A stretch of 64,000 nt of DNA from the NCBI GenBank assembly GCA_903908065.1, contig CAIVQO010000022.1, positions 1-64,000 of the forward strand, in the 5' to 3' direction. The stretch is from an uncultured beta proteobacterium. Lineage in GTDB: Bacteria; Pseudomonadota; Gammaproteobacteria; Burkholderiales; Rhodocyclaceae. Below are positions 36,452 through 47,940 of this stretch, in pieces; the first letter of the stretch is position 1; each line of letters begins with the position of its first letter. Position numbers and translations under genes: made by a program. A model generated the notes under the pieces. That model saw only the letters and a list, made by a program, of their open reading frames with translations. It did no database searches and was not told the DNA's origin.

Positions 36452-36883
36452 TCAGGCCTTGGGCCATAGGATCATCTGCGTGCAGCGGAAGAGGGCGATC
36501 TTCTTGCCGGTGGCTTCGTCGGTAACCACGGCGTCCCAGACATGGGTGTTGCGCCCGAGGTGCTGGGCGGTGGCGTGGCAGGCGATGGCGCCTTCCATCA
36601 CCGTGCCGAGGTGGTTGCTCTTGAGTTCGATGGTGGTGAAGGACTGCGCGCCCTGCGGCAGGTGGGCCACCGTGGCATAGCCGCAGGTGGTGTCGGCCAG
36701 CGCCACCACGCTGGCGGCGTGGAGGAAGTTGTTGGGCGCGAAATGCAGTTGCTTGACCGGCATGCGGCTCTTGAGGAAGTCCTGGCCGAGTTCGGTCATC
36801 TGGATGCCGAGGTAGCCGGGCAGGTATTCGCCACCGCGCTGGTTGAGGACCTCGATGTTGATTTCCGGGCGCAGTTTGCTCAT
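36452..36883 (-). CDS. PaaI-family hotdog thioesterase
   Basis: A 143-residue hotdog-fold protein with the PaaI/YbgC-like signature NFLHAASVVALADTTCGYA and the closing TTIELKSNHLGTV. Such thioesterases release CoA from aryl or short-chain acyl-CoA. It lies between the thioredoxin-like and PGDYG genes on the same strand. The substrate is unknown; a link to aromatic-CoA metabolism is inference from the window content only. Confidence 0.8.
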   Translation of the reverse strand: MSKLRPEINIEVLNQRGGEYLPGYLGIQMTELGQDFLKSRMPVKQLHFAPNNFLHAASVVALADTTCGYATVAHLPQGAQSFTTIELKSNHLGTVMEGAIACHATAQHLGRNTHVWDAVVTDEATGKKIALFRCTQMILWPKA

Positions 36884-36900
36884 GGGCGTGCCTTTCGTGT

Positions 36901-37407
36901 TCAGAGTTTGAGGCCGAAGGCCTTGGCGATCATCTGCCGCGTTTCGGCGCTGTCCCAGTCGCGGGCGCCGTAATGCTTGGCCAGCACCTTGCCCTGGGCG
37001 TCGATCAGCAGGGTCAGCGGCAGGCGGTTGGCGCCGAGCATGTTTTCCAGTTCCAGCTTGGCGTCGATGTAGTTGTCGAAGGAAATCCCGGCGCGTTCAA
37101 GGAAGACATAGGCCTTTTCCGGATAGTCGTCGGTGGAAATGCCGATGACCTTGAATGGCTTGCCCTTGTAGCGCTTCGAGAGATTGTCGAGCGAGGCCAT
37201 CTCGGCGCGGCAGGGGCCGCACCAACTGGCCCAGACGTTGATGATCAGCGGCTTGCCGCGCAGGCTGGAAAGCTGGATCGCCGGTACGGTGAGGCCATTG
37301 AGCCGCGCCTCGCGCAACACGCCGCCGACCGGGACTTCTCCCGGGGTGGCGAGCGCCGGGCCGGGCAGCAGCATCAGTGCGAAGACGATGGCGAGCAGGA
37401 ATTTCAT
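36901..37407 (-). CDS. Periplasmic TlpA/ResA-like thiol-disulfide oxidoreductase
   Basis: A 168-residue protein with a signal peptide (MKFLLAIVFALMLLPGPALA). The thioredoxin active site is NVWASWCGPCRAEMASLDNL (WCGPC near residue 65), and LPLTLLIDAQGKV includes the cis-Pro. TlpA/ResA proteins reduce disulfides in the periplasm, often for cytochrome c assembly. It starts 10 bp downstream of repeat copy R4, which fills the gap to the old-yellow-enzyme gene. Confidence 0.84.
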   Translation of the reverse strand: MKFLLAIVFALMLLPGPALATPGEVPVGGVLREARLNGLTVPAIQLSSLRGKPLIINVWASWCGPCRAEMASLDNLSKRYKGKPFKVIGISTDDYPEKAYVFLERAGISFDNYIDAKLELENMLGANRLPLTLLIDAQGKVLAKHYGARDWDSAETRQMIAKAFGLKL

Positions 37408-37415
37408 GGCCGAAA

Positions 37416-37443
37416 AATCGCCGTGTCGCCAGCGCCGACTTTC
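37416..37443 (-). repeat. Dispersed repeat copy R4
   Basis: On the minus strand GAAAGTCGGCGCTGGC followed by GACACGGCGATT, the same 28-bp form as R2 with two changes. Its first bases overlap the TGA stop of the old-yellow-enzyme gene (37442-37444), and it occupies nearly the whole gap to the thioredoxin-like gene. Confidence 0.8.
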
Positions 37444-38512
37444 AGGCCTGCCATGCCGGATAGTCGGTGTAGCCGGCCGCACCCGGCGTGTAGAAGGTCT
37501 TCGGGTCGGGTGCATTGAGCGGGGCGCCGGCCTTGATGCGCGCCGGCAGGTCGGGGTTGGCGAGGAAGGCAGTGCCGAAGGCGACGGCATCGAGCTTGCC
37601 TTCGGCGATTGCGGCGTTGCCTTCCGCCGGCGTGTAGCCCATGTTGCCGACCAGCACGCCTTTGTAATTGGCGCGCACCGGGGTCAGCACATCGCCCTGT
37701 TGCTTGCCGAAGAAATCGCCGCGCATCAGGTGCAGGTAGGCGAGCTTGAAGTCGTTGAGCCGCTGCGCCAGCCAGGTGGCGAGGCCGACCGGGTCGCTGT
37801 CGATCATGTCGTTGTAGCTGTTGAGCGGCGAGATGCGCAGGCCGACCCGGCCCGATCCCCAGACCGCGGCGGCGGACTCCAGCACCTCGAACAGCAGGCG
37901 GGCGCGGTTCTCGCGCGGGCCGCCGTAAGGACCGCTGCGCTTGTTCACGCCGTCGCGCAGGAACTGGTCGAGCAGGTAGCCGTTGGCGCCATGCACTTCG
38001 ACGCCGTCGAAACCGGCAGCCTTGGCGTTTTCGAAGGCGCTGCGGAAGCCGGCGACGATGGACGGGATTTCGCCGTCGTCGAGCGCGCGCGGCACGGTGT
38101 AGGGCTGCTTTCCCTTGGGCGTGTGCACCGTGTCGTTGCTGATCGCCAGGGCGCTGGCGCTGACCGGCTGGCGATCGCCGTTGAGATCGGGATGGCAGGC
38201 GCGGCCGCCGTGCCAGACCTGGAGAAAGATGCGGCCGCCGGCCGCGTGCACCGCGTCGGTGACCAGTTTCCAGCCGGCGACCTGGGCCGGGCCATAGATG
38301 CCCGGCTCGCGCCAGAAGGCGGAGTTGCCTTCCATGGCCATGGTCGCCTCGGCGATCAGCAGGCCGGCGCTGGCGCGCTGGGCGTAATGCTCGGCGATCA
38401 GCGCATTGGCGATGTGTTCCTCGCCGGCGCGGCAGCGCGTCAGCGGGGCCATGAAGATGCGGTTGGGGGCGTTCAGGTCGCCGAAACCGAGTGGGCTGAA
38501 AAGGTCGGACAT
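37442..38512 (-). CDS. Old-yellow-enzyme family NADH:flavin oxidoreductase (NemA-like)
   Basis: A 356-residue TIM-barrel flavoenzyme. The conserved parts are MAPLTRCRAG, the FMN-site QVWHGGRACHPDL, the substrate-binding VEVHGANGYLLDQFLRD and VGLRISPLNSYNDM. It matches the N-ethylmaleimide reductase branch, which reduces activated alkenes, nitro compounds and maleimides in the cytoplasm. The active-site HGAN pair of the family is intact. It is the first of four same-strand genes down to the PGDYG gene. Confidence 0.88.
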   Translation of the reverse strand: MSDLFSPLGFGDLNAPNRIFMAPLTRCRAGEEHIANALIAEHYAQRASAGLLIAEATMAMEGNSAFWREPGIYGPAQVAGWKLVTDAVHAAGGRIFLQVWHGGRACHPDLNGDRQPVSASALAISNDTVHTPKGKQPYTVPRALDDGEIPSIVAGFRSAFENAKAAGFDGVEVHGANGYLLDQFLRDGVNKRSGPYGGPRENRARLLFEVLESAAAVWGSGRVGLRISPLNSYNDMIDSDPVGLATWLAQRLNDFKLAYLHLMRGDFFGKQQGDVLTPVRANYKGVLVGNMGYTPAEGNAAIAEGKLDAVAFGTAFLANPDLPARIKAGAPLNAPDPKTFYTPGAAGYTDYPAWQA

Positions 38513-38632
38513 GGGTTTGGTCTTGGGGTTGAGGGTGCTTAATTCTAGCCGCGCCGGGGATCGTGAAATCTTGACCGCGGCGGCGGGCGGCTGGGCGATA
38601 ATCGCCCGCTAAGTGTAAAAGCGACCCTGGCC

Positions 38633-40575
38633 TTGTCCAAGCTGAAATCCCTGCTCCCCGTTTTGAAGACCCTGCGCACCGGCGTGGCCGGCAAGCTGGC
38701 CCTGGCCTGGCTGGCCCTGTGCGGTCTGATCGGCGCCGCCGGCTGGTTGGGCGCGCTGGAGCGCATCGAACTGCTGGCGTATGACGCGGCTATCGCCTAT
38801 ACCAGCCAGGCGCGCAGCGAACTTCCTGTGGTGCTGGTGGGCTCCAGCGACGAAGACTTGCAGAAGTACGGCTGGCCGCTGCCCGACGACAAGCTGGCGG
38901 CCGTGATCGAGCAGGTGGCGGCCGCCGGCGCCGTCGCCATCGGGGTCGATCTGTACCGGGATCGTCCGGTGGGCGGCGATGAGGAGGTGTTGGCGGAACT
39001 GTTGCGCAAGCGACGCAACGTCGTTTTCGTATCCAAGCTCTCGTCGGGACGGCAGGCCGCCATCGAAGGTCCGAAGAGCATTCGCGGCAGCAGCCAGATC
39101 GGCTTTGCCGACATTCCGATCGATGACGATGGCGTGACACGGCGTGCGCTGCTGTTCGCCGAGGACGCCAGCCGGACCCAGATTTCCTTCGGCCTGCGCC
39201 TGGCTCTGGCAGCCATGGAGGCGAAGGGCATCAAGCCGGAGCGGGTGGGCGATACCACGCGCATCCGCCTTGGCGCGCGCACGATTCGTCCGATCACCGG
39301 CGGCGAGGGCCCGTACCACGATGTCGACAACGGCGGCTATCAACTGCTGATCGACTACCGCGACGAAATCGGCGGCTTCCGCCGCTTCAGTGTCGCCGAC
39401 GTGATCGAGGGGCGTGCCGGGGCACAGAACTTCAAGGGGCGGGTGGTCATCGTCGGCACGGCCGCGCAGGGTGTGAAGGATTTCTTTTCCGTACCCTCGA
39501 ACCGGATCGTGGGCGATCGACAAGCCTTCGGCATCGAGGTCCACGCCCAGATCGTGACCCAACTGTTGCGCCTGGCGGGGGGCGAAGTGCGGCAGATTCT
39601 CAGCGTTCCGGCCCCGCTCGGCCAGGCCTGGGTTCTCGCGCTGGCCGCCCTGGCGCTGGCGCTGGGCTGGCGCCTGCAGCGCCTGCCGCTGCTGCTGCTG
39701 GCTGGTGCGGGGGGACTGCTGGCCCTGGCGGCCATCCATTTCGTGCTGTTCCAGGCCGGATGGTGGCTGGCGCTGACGCCGGCAATGCTGGCCTGGGTGG
39801 GCGGCCTTGGCTGGGCCATCGCCTATGCCATGCATTCGCAGTCGCAGCTGCGCAAGCAGATGATGGGCCTGTTCAGCCGCTACTTCTCGCGGGACGTTGC
39901 GGAACAGATCTGGAACCGGCGCGACGAGGTACTCGACAGCGGCGGCATGCCAGCGCCCCAGCAGATGGTTGCCACGGTGTTCTTTTGCGACCTGGCCGGG
40001 TTCACCTCCAAGGCCGAGGTGTTGTCGCCGAAGGAACTCACCGGCCTGCTCAACGCCTACTTCGAGGCGGCCGTTTCCATCATCCATCGCAATGGCGGGT
40101 CGATCGACAAGTTCATCGGCGATGCGGTGATGGCAGTGTTCGGCGTGCCGATTCCACGCCTGAGCAAGGAGGACATTTTTGCCGACGCGCGGTGCGCGGT
40201 GGCCTCGGCCATCGAATTCGGCGCCGCCATCGAAAAGCTCAACGAAGGCTTCGTCGCTGCTGGCCTGCCGACGATTGCGGTGCGCATGGGCATCCACACC
40301 GGGCCGGTGGTGGCTGGCAGCATCGGCAGCACCCAGCGCATGGAGTACACGGTGATCGGCGACACGGTCAACGTGGCCGCGCGCCTGGAAGGGCTGGACA
40401 AGGGCGGCCGGGGCGACCGGTCGAGCCGCATCCTGATCAGCGAAACCACACGCCATTGCCTCGATGCGAGCTTCAGCGTCGAGCGCCTGGGCGAATTCCG
40501 CCTGCATGGCAAGCGCGAGATGGTCGAGGTGCACCATGTGCTTGGTCGCACAGCGGAAGCGCGGGAGGTCGCCAA

Positions 40576-40579
<4 letters not shown>
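38633..40579 (+). CDS. CHASE2-domain adenylate/guanylate cyclase
   Basis: A 648-residue membrane cyclase. One N-terminal helix is followed by a periplasmic CHASE2 sensor (residues about 40-310, with VVLVGSSDEDLQKYGWPLPD and GRVVIVGTAAQGVKDFFSVP). Then come three closely spaced helices (about 325-405) and a class III cyclase domain. Catalytic parts are visible: FFCDLAGFTSKAEVLSPKEL (metal Asp), NAYFEAAVSIIHRNGGSIDK, FIGDAVMAVFG (second Asp), and YTVIGDTVNVAARLEGL. It should make cAMP in response to an envelope signal. The TTG start lacks a clear ribosome site. The stop overlaps the kinase start (ATGA). Confidence 0.88.
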
Positions 40580-41922
<1,343 letters not shown>

Positions 41923-41932
41923 GGTGATTCCA

Positions 41933-42202
41933 ATGAAAGCTCTTGTTGTCTTCGCATCCTGTGCACTTCTTGCCTCGGTGTCCGCCCTGGCGCAAACCAC
42001 TGCCGCCGCTGGCAAGGATGCCGCCCCCGCCGGCGCCGACTCTTCCGCCGGCCTGGCACCCGCCGCGGTGGGCAAGCCGACCAAGACCGTGGGTGGCGCA
42101 ACCCGCAGCGTCAAGAAAAATGCGCCGGCCGACGATCAGGCGAAGACCAAGACCGAAGGCAGCGAGGCGAAGCAGGACGCGCCGGCAGCGCCCAAGAAGT
42201 AA
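41933..42202 (+). CDS. Small exported Ala/Lys/Pro-rich protein
   Basis: An 89-residue protein. A signal peptide (MKALVVFASCALLASVSALA) is followed by a low-complexity mature part rich in Ala, Lys, Pro and Thr, ending APAAPKK. No fold is recognisable. It lies 10 bp after the kinase gene and 74 bp before the CHAT gene, with a hairpin in that gap. It is probably coexpressed with the kinase, and its Ser/Thr-rich tail is in the periplasm, away from a cytoplasmic kinase. Confidence 0.62.
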   Translation: MKALVVFASCALLASVSALAQTTAAAGKDAAPAGADSSAGLAPAAVGKPTKTVGGATRSVKKNAPADDQAKTKTEGSEAKQDAPAAPKK

Positions 42203-42214
42203 GCCGCCGTTTTT

Positions 42215-42249
42215 GGAAACCCGGGCGGTTTTCGGTCGCCCGGGTTTCC
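42215..42249 (+). terminator. Hairpin between the small exported protein and the CHAT gene
   Basis: GGAAACCCGGGCG (42215-42227) pairs exactly with CGCCCGGGTTTCC (42237-42249) around a 9-base loop. Only a short T-run follows in the stem itself, so it may be an attenuator or RNA-stabilising hairpin rather than a full stop. Confidence 0.6.
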
Positions 42250-42276
42250 TGATCACTCCAGATTGAGGACCGGTTC

Positions 42277-45228
42277 ATGAGTGCAGGCCGTCTCATGGCA
42301 CGCACGGCCTTGTCGTTCCTTCTGTTCCTGGCCCTTGCCTCGGGTCTCCCGACGGGCAATGCGCACGCCCAGATGCGCGGTCCCGGCGCAGCTCGCGGCC
42401 AGGCAGCGGCTCCGGCCGAATTCGAACAGACCGCCGAACCAGGCGACGAAGAAGGCCAGGCGCGCCTGCTCCAGCGACTGCAGGCCCAGGCCGATCAGGG
42501 CGGCCCTAACGCGTTTCGCGCCTTGCAACAGATGCGACAGATCGCCGTCGATCTGGCCGATTTCAACAAGGCGCTGGCGATTTCGCGACAACAGCTCACG
42601 CTGCAGCTGCTGCCACCGCAACGTCATACCGTGCTGGTGGGCATGGTCGCGATGCATTCCCTGCTGCACCAGCTGAACGAAGCCAAGGCCGCGCTCAAGG
42701 AACTCGAGCAGAACATGGACGAGCTGCGCGCGACACGACGTTGGGCGCAGAACAAGGATTGGTGGCAGGCCGGGCTGGCCAAGGCCCGTGCCCAGTACGA
42801 AACGCAGGCAGGCCATCTCGAGGCCGCGGAGCAGGCCTGGCAGGCCTGCATCACGGCAATTCGCGCGGCCGCCGATTCGACGCCCGACCGCGAGGACCAG
42901 GCCCTGGTGATCGATTGCCATCGCGGCCTGCTGGGGGTGCTGATGAGCACCGGACAAATGGCGGTCGCCAGCCAGGTGGCGGCGCAGCTGCGGTATTCGG
43001 CCGACCGGATAGCGAGCCTTCGCAATCGTCCCGCCGTCATCAACCGCGTCAACCAGGCACTGGCTCAGCTGGCCATGGAACAGGGGCGCTTCGATCAGGC
43101 CGAGGCCATCATCGGCACCGCGCTGAAGGCCGTCGAAGGCAGAGGTACCGGGTCGTCGCTGCTGATCCTGGTCTTGCGCAAACAGCAGGCGGAGCTGGAG
43201 ATGCTGCGCGATCGCTGGAGCTCGGCCCTGGCGATCCACCGGCAACGCGAAGCGGACTCGCGCGAATTCGGCGCTGCAAAAGGCAATCGCGGCGTGTATT
43301 CGGTGGAATTCGCCTATACCCTGGTCCGAATGGGGCAAGCGCAGGAAGCGGTGACCATGATGCGCCGCATAGTTTCCGTGCGCAGCGGCCTCTTCGACGA
43401 AAACGCGTTGAGCTTGTGGGAGGCCCGTGCCTTCCTCGGCGTGGCGCTGGCGGCGGCGGGCGAGCGCGACGAGGCGATGCAGCTGCTGAACGCGGCGGTC
43501 CCGCGCGTGCTGGAGATCGCCCGGGGCGAGCGCAGTTCGAGCGAGGCCGGCGTATTGCGCACCGCGCGTTTCAACTGGATGCTCGACGGCTACATCAATC
43601 TGTTGGCGGAGCAGGCCAGAGCCGGGGATGCCCAGGCGCTGGACCAGGCCTTCCGCATGGCCGACCTGGCGCGCGGATCCACGGTACAGCGTGCGCTTTC
43701 CGCCTTTGCCCAGCGCGCCGGCATTTCCGATCCCGAGCTGGCCGCACTGGCACGGCGCGAGCAGGACCAGCAGCGTGAAATCAGCAACCTGTCTGACGCC
43801 ATCGGCAATCTGCTGGCCCGGGGACGAATCGCCGAGCAGGACAAGATCGTTGCCGACATGCGGGCGAACCTGTCGCGCCTGCGTGCCGAACACGCGGCGT
43901 CCCAGGCCGAAATCCAGCGCCGCTTCCCGAACTATTCGTCGCTGCTGAATCCGCAGCCGGTCGGCATCGACGCGGTGCAGAAGCTGCTGCGAGTGGGCGA
44001 GGCCTTGGTTTCGCTTTACACCGGCAGCGAACGCACCCTGGTCTGGGCGATACCGGCTCGGGGAAAGCCCGGCTTTGCCACGGTGCCGCTGGACGCGACG
44101 CAGATCGATGCCAAGGTTGTCCAATTGCGCGCATCGCTCGACCCGGAGGCTGAAAGCAGCGGCCGCATGCCGCGCTACCCCTTCGATACCGCCCACGAGC
44201 TCTACCGCCAGTTGCTGGCTCCGGTCGAATCCGGCTGGAAGGGCGCATCCGAGTTGATCGTCATTCCGCACGGGCGCCTGGGGCAATTGCCGTTCGGCGT
44301 TTTGACCACCTTGTCCTTCCGCGCGCCGGCGGCCAAGCTGGCATATGCCGAGATGGCCGACGCGCCGTGGTTGCTGAAGCAGGTCGCGATATCCCAGCTG
44401 CCGGCGGCGATCGCCCTGCCGCTGCTGCGTGGGGCGAAATCCCAACGCGCGGAACTGCCCTTCGTCGGCTTCGGGGATCCGGTGTTTTCGCCGGTTGCGG
44501 CGGCCTCCGGCGGGACCCGCAGTGGGTCGGGTCTGAAGCGGCGGAGCGGGGTGGCGGCTGGCGAACCTGCCTTGCCACCTGCCGCCGGGGACGATGCGCC
44601 AGCGGAAATCGACTTCAAGCTGCTTTCGGCGTTGCCTGAAACGGCCGACGAGATCGGCGAAGTGGCCCATGTGCTGGGCGCAATGCCGGCGCGCGACATC
44701 TTCCTGCGCTTGCGGGCCAGCGAGGCGCAAGTGAAAAAGGCGCGCCTGGCACCTTATCGGGTGGTGATGTTCGCGACCCACGGGCTGATGGGCGGTGACT
44801 TGCCCGGCCTCCATCAACCGGCGCTGGCGCTCTCGAACCCGGCCTTGTCGGGCGACGGCGAGGATGGTCTGCTGACCATGGAGGAGATCCTGAACCTCAA
44901 GCTCAATGCCGACTGGGTGGTGCTCTCGGCCTGCAACACGGCGGCTGCCGGCGGCGCCGCGCAGGAGGCGGTGTCCGGCCTGGGGCGCGCCTTCTTTTAT
45001 GCCGGGGCAAAATCGCTGCTGGTTACCGGCTGGGCGGTGGAAACCGAATCGGCGCGGATGCTGACCACCGAAGCCTTTCGTCGCCAGGTGGCCGATCCGA
45101 CGCTGTCGCGGGCCATGGCGCTGCGCTTGTCGTCGCTGGCGCTGATGGGCAAGACTGCCGCCGGCGCCTTCAGCTACGCCCACCCGATGTTCTGGGCGCC
45201 GTATATGCTGGTGGGTGACGGCGGTTAG
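42277..45228 (+). CDS. Exported CHAT-domain protein with TPR-like helical region
   Basis: A 983-residue protein. A signal peptide ends near residue 31 (GLPTGNAHA). A long helical TPR-like region follows (about 60-560). The C-terminus is a CHAT caspase-like protease domain (about 600-983). The catalytic pair is visible: His in VVMFATHGLMGG and Cys in VVLSACNTAAAGG. SGLGRAFFYAGAKSLLVTGW and HPMFWAPYMLVG complete the signature. CHAT proteins are cysteine peptidases, some of which act in defence or programmed responses. Here the signal peptide puts the protease in the periplasm. GAGGA precedes the ATG. It follows the cyclase/kinase genes and is the likely effector of the island. Confidence 0.86.
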   Translation: MSAGRLMARTALSFLLFLALASGLPTGNAHAQMRGPGAARGQAAAPAEFEQTAEPGDEEGQARLLQRLQAQADQGGPNAFRALQQMRQIAVDLADFNKALAISRQQLTLQLLPPQRHTVLVGMVAMHSLLHQLNEAKAALKELEQNMDELRATRRWAQNKDWWQAGLAKARAQYETQAGHLEAAEQAWQACITAIRAAADSTPDREDQALVIDCHRGLLGVLMSTGQMAVASQVAAQLRYSADRIASLRNRPAVINRVNQALAQLAMEQGRFDQAEAIIGTALKAVEGRGTGSSLLILVLRKQQAELEMLRDRWSSALAIHRQREADSREFGAAKGNRGVYSVEFAYTLVRMGQAQEAVTMMRRIVSVRSGLFDENALSLWEARAFLGVALAAAGERDEAMQLLNAAVPRVLEIARGERSSSEAGVLRTARFNWMLDGYINLLAEQARAGDAQALDQAFRMADLARGSTVQRALSAFAQRAGISDPELAALARREQDQQREISNLSDAIGNLLARGRIAEQDKIVADMRANLSRLRAEHAASQAEIQRRFPNYSSLLNPQPVGIDAVQKLLRVGEALVSLYTGSERTLVWAIPARGKPGFATVPLDATQIDAKVVQLRASLDPEAESSGRMPRYPFDTAHELYRQLLAPVESGWKGASELIVIPHGRLGQLPFGVLTTLSFRAPAAKLAYAEMADAPWLLKQVAISQLPAAIALPLLRGAKSQRAELPFVGFGDPVFSPVAAASGGTRSGSGLKRRSGVAAGEPALPPAAGDDAPAEIDFKLLSALPETADEIGEVAHVLGAMPARDIFLRLRASEAQVKKARLAPYRVVMFATHGLMGGDLPGLHQPALALSNPALSGDGEDGLLTMEEILNLKLNADWVVLSACNTAAAGGAAQEAVSGLGRAFFYAGAKSLLVTGWAVETESARMLTTEAFRRQVADPTLSRAMALRLSSLALMGKTAAGAFSYAHPMFWAPYMLVGDGG

Positions 45229-45274
45229 GGTTCGTTCGATATCATCCCGCCGCAATTTCCTGCAGGAGGACTCC

Positions 45275-45745
45275 ATGATTGCGCTGGTCGTCAACGGTAA
45301 AGCCCGCCAACTCGATGTCGCCCCCGACACGCCGCTGCTCTGGGCGCTGCGCGACACGCTGCAACTCACCGGCACCAAGTACGGCTGCGGCCAGGCCCTG
45401 TGCGGCGCCTGCACCGTGCATGTCGATGGCGTGCCGACGCGCTCCTGCGTGACGACGGTGTCGGCGGTGGCGGGGCGCAAGATCACCACCGTCGAGGCCA
45501 TCGACGCCGGCAAGGTCGGCCGCGCCGTGCAGGACGCCTGGCGCAAGCTCGACGTGGTGCAGTGCGGCTACTGCCAGTCCGGCCAGATCATGAGCGCCGT
45601 CGCGCTGCTGACCACGAATCGCAAGCCCAGCGACGCCGACATCGACAACGCGATGGCGGGCAACCTCTGCCGCTGCGCCACCTACCAGCGCATTCGCGCT
45701 GCGATCCAAGAAGCCGCGCGCAACCTGGCCGGGAGCAAGGCATGA
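45275..45745 (+). CDS. Molybdenum hydroxylase [2Fe-2S] subunit (isoquinoline oxidoreductase alpha type)
   Basis: A 156-residue protein with two iron-sulfur clusters. A plant-type cluster uses [17 protein letters not shown] and the helical cluster uses [11 protein letters not shown] and GNLCRCATY. It passes electrons from the molybdenum subunit encoded next. A strong GCAGGAGG site precedes the ATG at 45275; a 20-residue longer frame exists but lacks that spacing. The two genes overlap by ATGA. Confidence 0.92.
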   Translation: MIALVVNGKARQLDVAPDTPLLWALRDTLQLTGTKYGCGQALCGACTVHVDGVPTRSCVTTVSAVAGRKITTVEAIDAGKVGRAVQDAWRKLDVVQCGYCQSGQIMSAVALLTTNRKPSDADIDNAMAGNLCRCATYQRIRAAIQEAARNLAGSKA

Positions 45746-47937
45746 GCGCGCCCGCCATCGAGAACCTGAGCCGCCGCGGTTTCCTCAAGGGCATGGGCGG
45801 CCTGACGCTGGGCTTTTGCATTGCCGTACCCCTGGGGCCGGCGGCACTCGCCAAAATCGGCGTGTCCCAGGCGCCGACTTTCGGTTTCAACGCCTTCCTG
45901 CGCATCGGCAGCGACGACACGGTGACGGTGATCTCCAAGCACCTGGAGATGGGGCAGGGGACCTACACCGGGCTCGCCACCATCCTCGCCGAGGAACTCG
46001 ACGCCGACTGGAAGACGGTGAAGGTCGAGGGCGCGCCGGCCGACGCCAGCCGCTACAACAACCTGTTCTGGGGCCCGGCCCAGGGCACGGGCGGCAGCAC
46101 GGCGATAGCCAATTCCTGGGGCCAGTTGCGCGCCGCCGGTGCAACCGCGCGTGCCATGCTGGTAGCGGCGGCCGCAAAGCGCTGGCAGGTTCCGGGCGCC
46201 GAGATCACGATGCGCGATGGCGTCGTCAGCCATGCCGCCTCGAAACGCCGTGCCCGCTTCGGCGAACTGGCGGAGGCGGCGGCGCAGGAAAAGCTGCTGA
46301 TCGACGTGGCGCTGAAGAAGCCGTCCGAGTTCCGCCTGGTCGGCCGTCATGCGCCGCGCAAGGACAGCGCCGACAAGGTGAATGGCAAGGCGTTGTTCAC
46401 CCAGGACGTGCAGCTGCCGGGCATGCTGGTCGCCGTCGTCGCCCACCCACCGCGCTTCGGCGCCGTGCTGCGCGGCGTCGACGCCACTGCGGCGAAGCGC
46501 GTCAAGGGCGTGGTCGAGGTGGTCCAGATTCCCTCCGGGGTGGCGGTGCTGGCGAACGACACCTGGGCGGCGAAGAAGGGGCGCGATGCGCTCAAGCTCG
46601 ACTGGGACGAGAGCAAGGCCTTCAAGCTGGGCAGCGACGAGATCCTGGCGAAATACCGCGAACTAGCGAAGAAGCCAGGCCTGGTCGCGCACAACGCGGG
46701 CGATGCCGACGCCGCCTTTGCCAAGGCGGCCAGGGTGCTGCGCGCCGAGTTCGACTTTCCCTACCTGGCCCATGCCGCCATGGAGCCGATGAACTGCGTG
46801 GTGCAGCGCACGGCCAAAGGCTGCGAGGTGTGGAACGGCGAACAGTTGCATACCGGCGACCAGCATGCGCTGGCAGCCGTGTTCGGGCTCAAGGTCGAGC
46901 AGGTGAAGATCAACATGCTCTACGCTGGCGGCAGCTTCGGCCGGCGCGCCAACGTCAAGTCCGACTATGTGGTCGAGGCGGCGAACATCGTCAAGGCCAT
47001 CAACGGCCGGGCGCCAGTAAAGCTGGTCTGGCTGCGCGAGGACGACATGCGCGGCGGCTACTACCGGCCCATGTTCCACCACGCGCTGGAAGCCGCGATC
47101 GATGCCGAAGGCCGGCTCGCCGGCTGGCGTCATCGCCTAGTGGGGCAGTCCATCCTCAAGGGCTCGCCCTTCGAGGGCATGGTCAAGAACGGCATCGACG
47201 CGGTCTCGGTCGAGGGCGCGGCCAACCTACCCTATGCCATCCCCAACCTGCGCGTCGACCTGCACACGCCCGAGGACATCGCCGTGCCGGTGCTATGGTG
47301 GCGCTCGGTAGGCTCCTCGCATACCGCGTACTCGACCGAGGTTTTCCTCGATCAGGTGGCGAGGGCGATGGGCAGGGACCCGGTGGCGCTGCGCCTCGAA
47401 CTGCTGAGCAAGCATCCGCGCCATGCCGCCGTGCTGCGCCTGGCGGCCGAGAAGGCAGGCTGGGACAAGCCCCTGGCGTCGGGCAAGGCAGGCACGCGGC
47501 GCGGCCGCGGCGTGGCGGTGCATGAATCCTTCCAGTCCTATGTCGCGCAAGTCGCCGAGGTGACGCTGGCCGCCGACGGTGCGCTGAAAGTCGACCGCGT
47601 GGTCTGCGCCGTCGATTGCGGCATCGCCGTCAATCCGGACAACGTCCGCGCCCAGGTCGAGGGCGCCGTGGGCTTTGCCCTTTCCGCCGTGCTGTATGGC
47701 GAGATCGCACTCAAGGACGGCGTGGTGACGGCCGGCAATTTCGACGGCTATCCGATCCTGCGCATCAACGAAATGCCGAAGGTCGAGGTGCATATCCTGC
47801 CTTCGCCGGCCGATCCCACCGGCATCGGCGAGCCGGGCGTGCCGCCCCTGGCGCCCGCGGTGGCCAACGCCGTCGGTGCGGCGACGGGCAAGTATCCGGG
47901 GCGCCTGCCATTCCGAGTCGAGGACCTGAAGGCTTAG
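45742..47937 (+). CDS. Molybdenum hydroxylase large subunit (isoquinoline 1-oxidoreductase beta type)
   Basis: A 731-residue molybdopterin subunit. A Tat-type start, [11 protein letters not shown], and a hydrophobic stretch suggest export with the small subunit. Molybdopterin and substrate parts include [35 protein letters not shown] and SFGRRA. The active-site Glu is in [13 protein letters not shown] near the end. Relatives oxidise N-heteroaromatics or aldehydes; the substrate here is unknown. No FAD subunit follows, as expected for the IorAB type. Residues [11 protein letters not shown] just after the Tat sequence are encoded by a repeat match. Confidence 0.85.
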   Translation: MSAPAIENLSRRGFLKGMGGLTLGFCIAVPLGPAALAKIGVSQAPTFGFNAFLRIGSDDTVTVISKHLEMGQGTYTGLATILAEELDADWKTVKVEGAPADASRYNNLFWGPAQGTGGSTAIANSWGQLRAAGATARAMLVAAAAKRWQVPGAEITMRDGVVSHAASKRRARFGELAEAAAQEKLLIDVALKKPSEFRLVGRHAPRKDSADKVNGKALFTQDVQLPGMLVAVVAHPPRFGAVLRGVDATAAKRVKGVVEVVQIPSGVAVLANDTWAAKKGRDALKLDWDESKAFKLGSDEILAKYRELAKKPGLVAHNAGDADAAFAKAARVLRAEFDFPYLAHAAMEPMNCVVQRTAKGCEVWNGEQLHTGDQHALAAVFGLKVEQVKINMLYAGGSFGRRANVKSDYVVEAANIVKAINGRAPVKLVWLREDDMRGGYYRPMFHHALEAAIDAEGRLAGWRHRLVGQSILKGSPFEGMVKNGIDAVSVEGAANLPYAIPNLRVDLHTPEDIAVPVLWWRSVGSSHTAYSTEVFLDQVARAMGRDPVALRLELLSKHPRHAAVLRLAAEKAGWDKPLASGKAGTRRGRGVAVHESFQSYVAQVAEVTLAADGALKVDRVVCAVDCGIAVNPDNVRAQVEGAVGFALSAVLYGEIALKDGVVTAGNFDGYPILRINEMPKVEVHILPSPADPTGIGEPGVPPLAPAVANAVGAATGKYPGRLPFRVEDLKA
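45853..45882 (-). repeat. Repeat-like copy inside the molybdenum hydroxylase gene
   Basis: Aligned against R4 and its flank, 26 of 30 positions match by my count, with the GAAAGTCGGCGC half intact but the central bases changed. It encodes the linker between the Tat signal and the mature domain (SQAPTFG). Confidence 0.42.
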
Positions 47938-47940
47938 GCG

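Noticed and set aside
38570-38602. TTGACC...GATAAT as a promoter for the CHASE2 cyclase
   Set aside because: The spacer is 20 bp, too long for a normal sigma-70 promoter, and the -10 lies in a small inverted repeat.
42253-45546. 1097-residue open frame antisense to the CHAT gene
   Set aside because: It is a high-GC shadow: composition is Arg/Gln/His-rich without motifs, and the plus-strand CHAT protein has a complete domain set.
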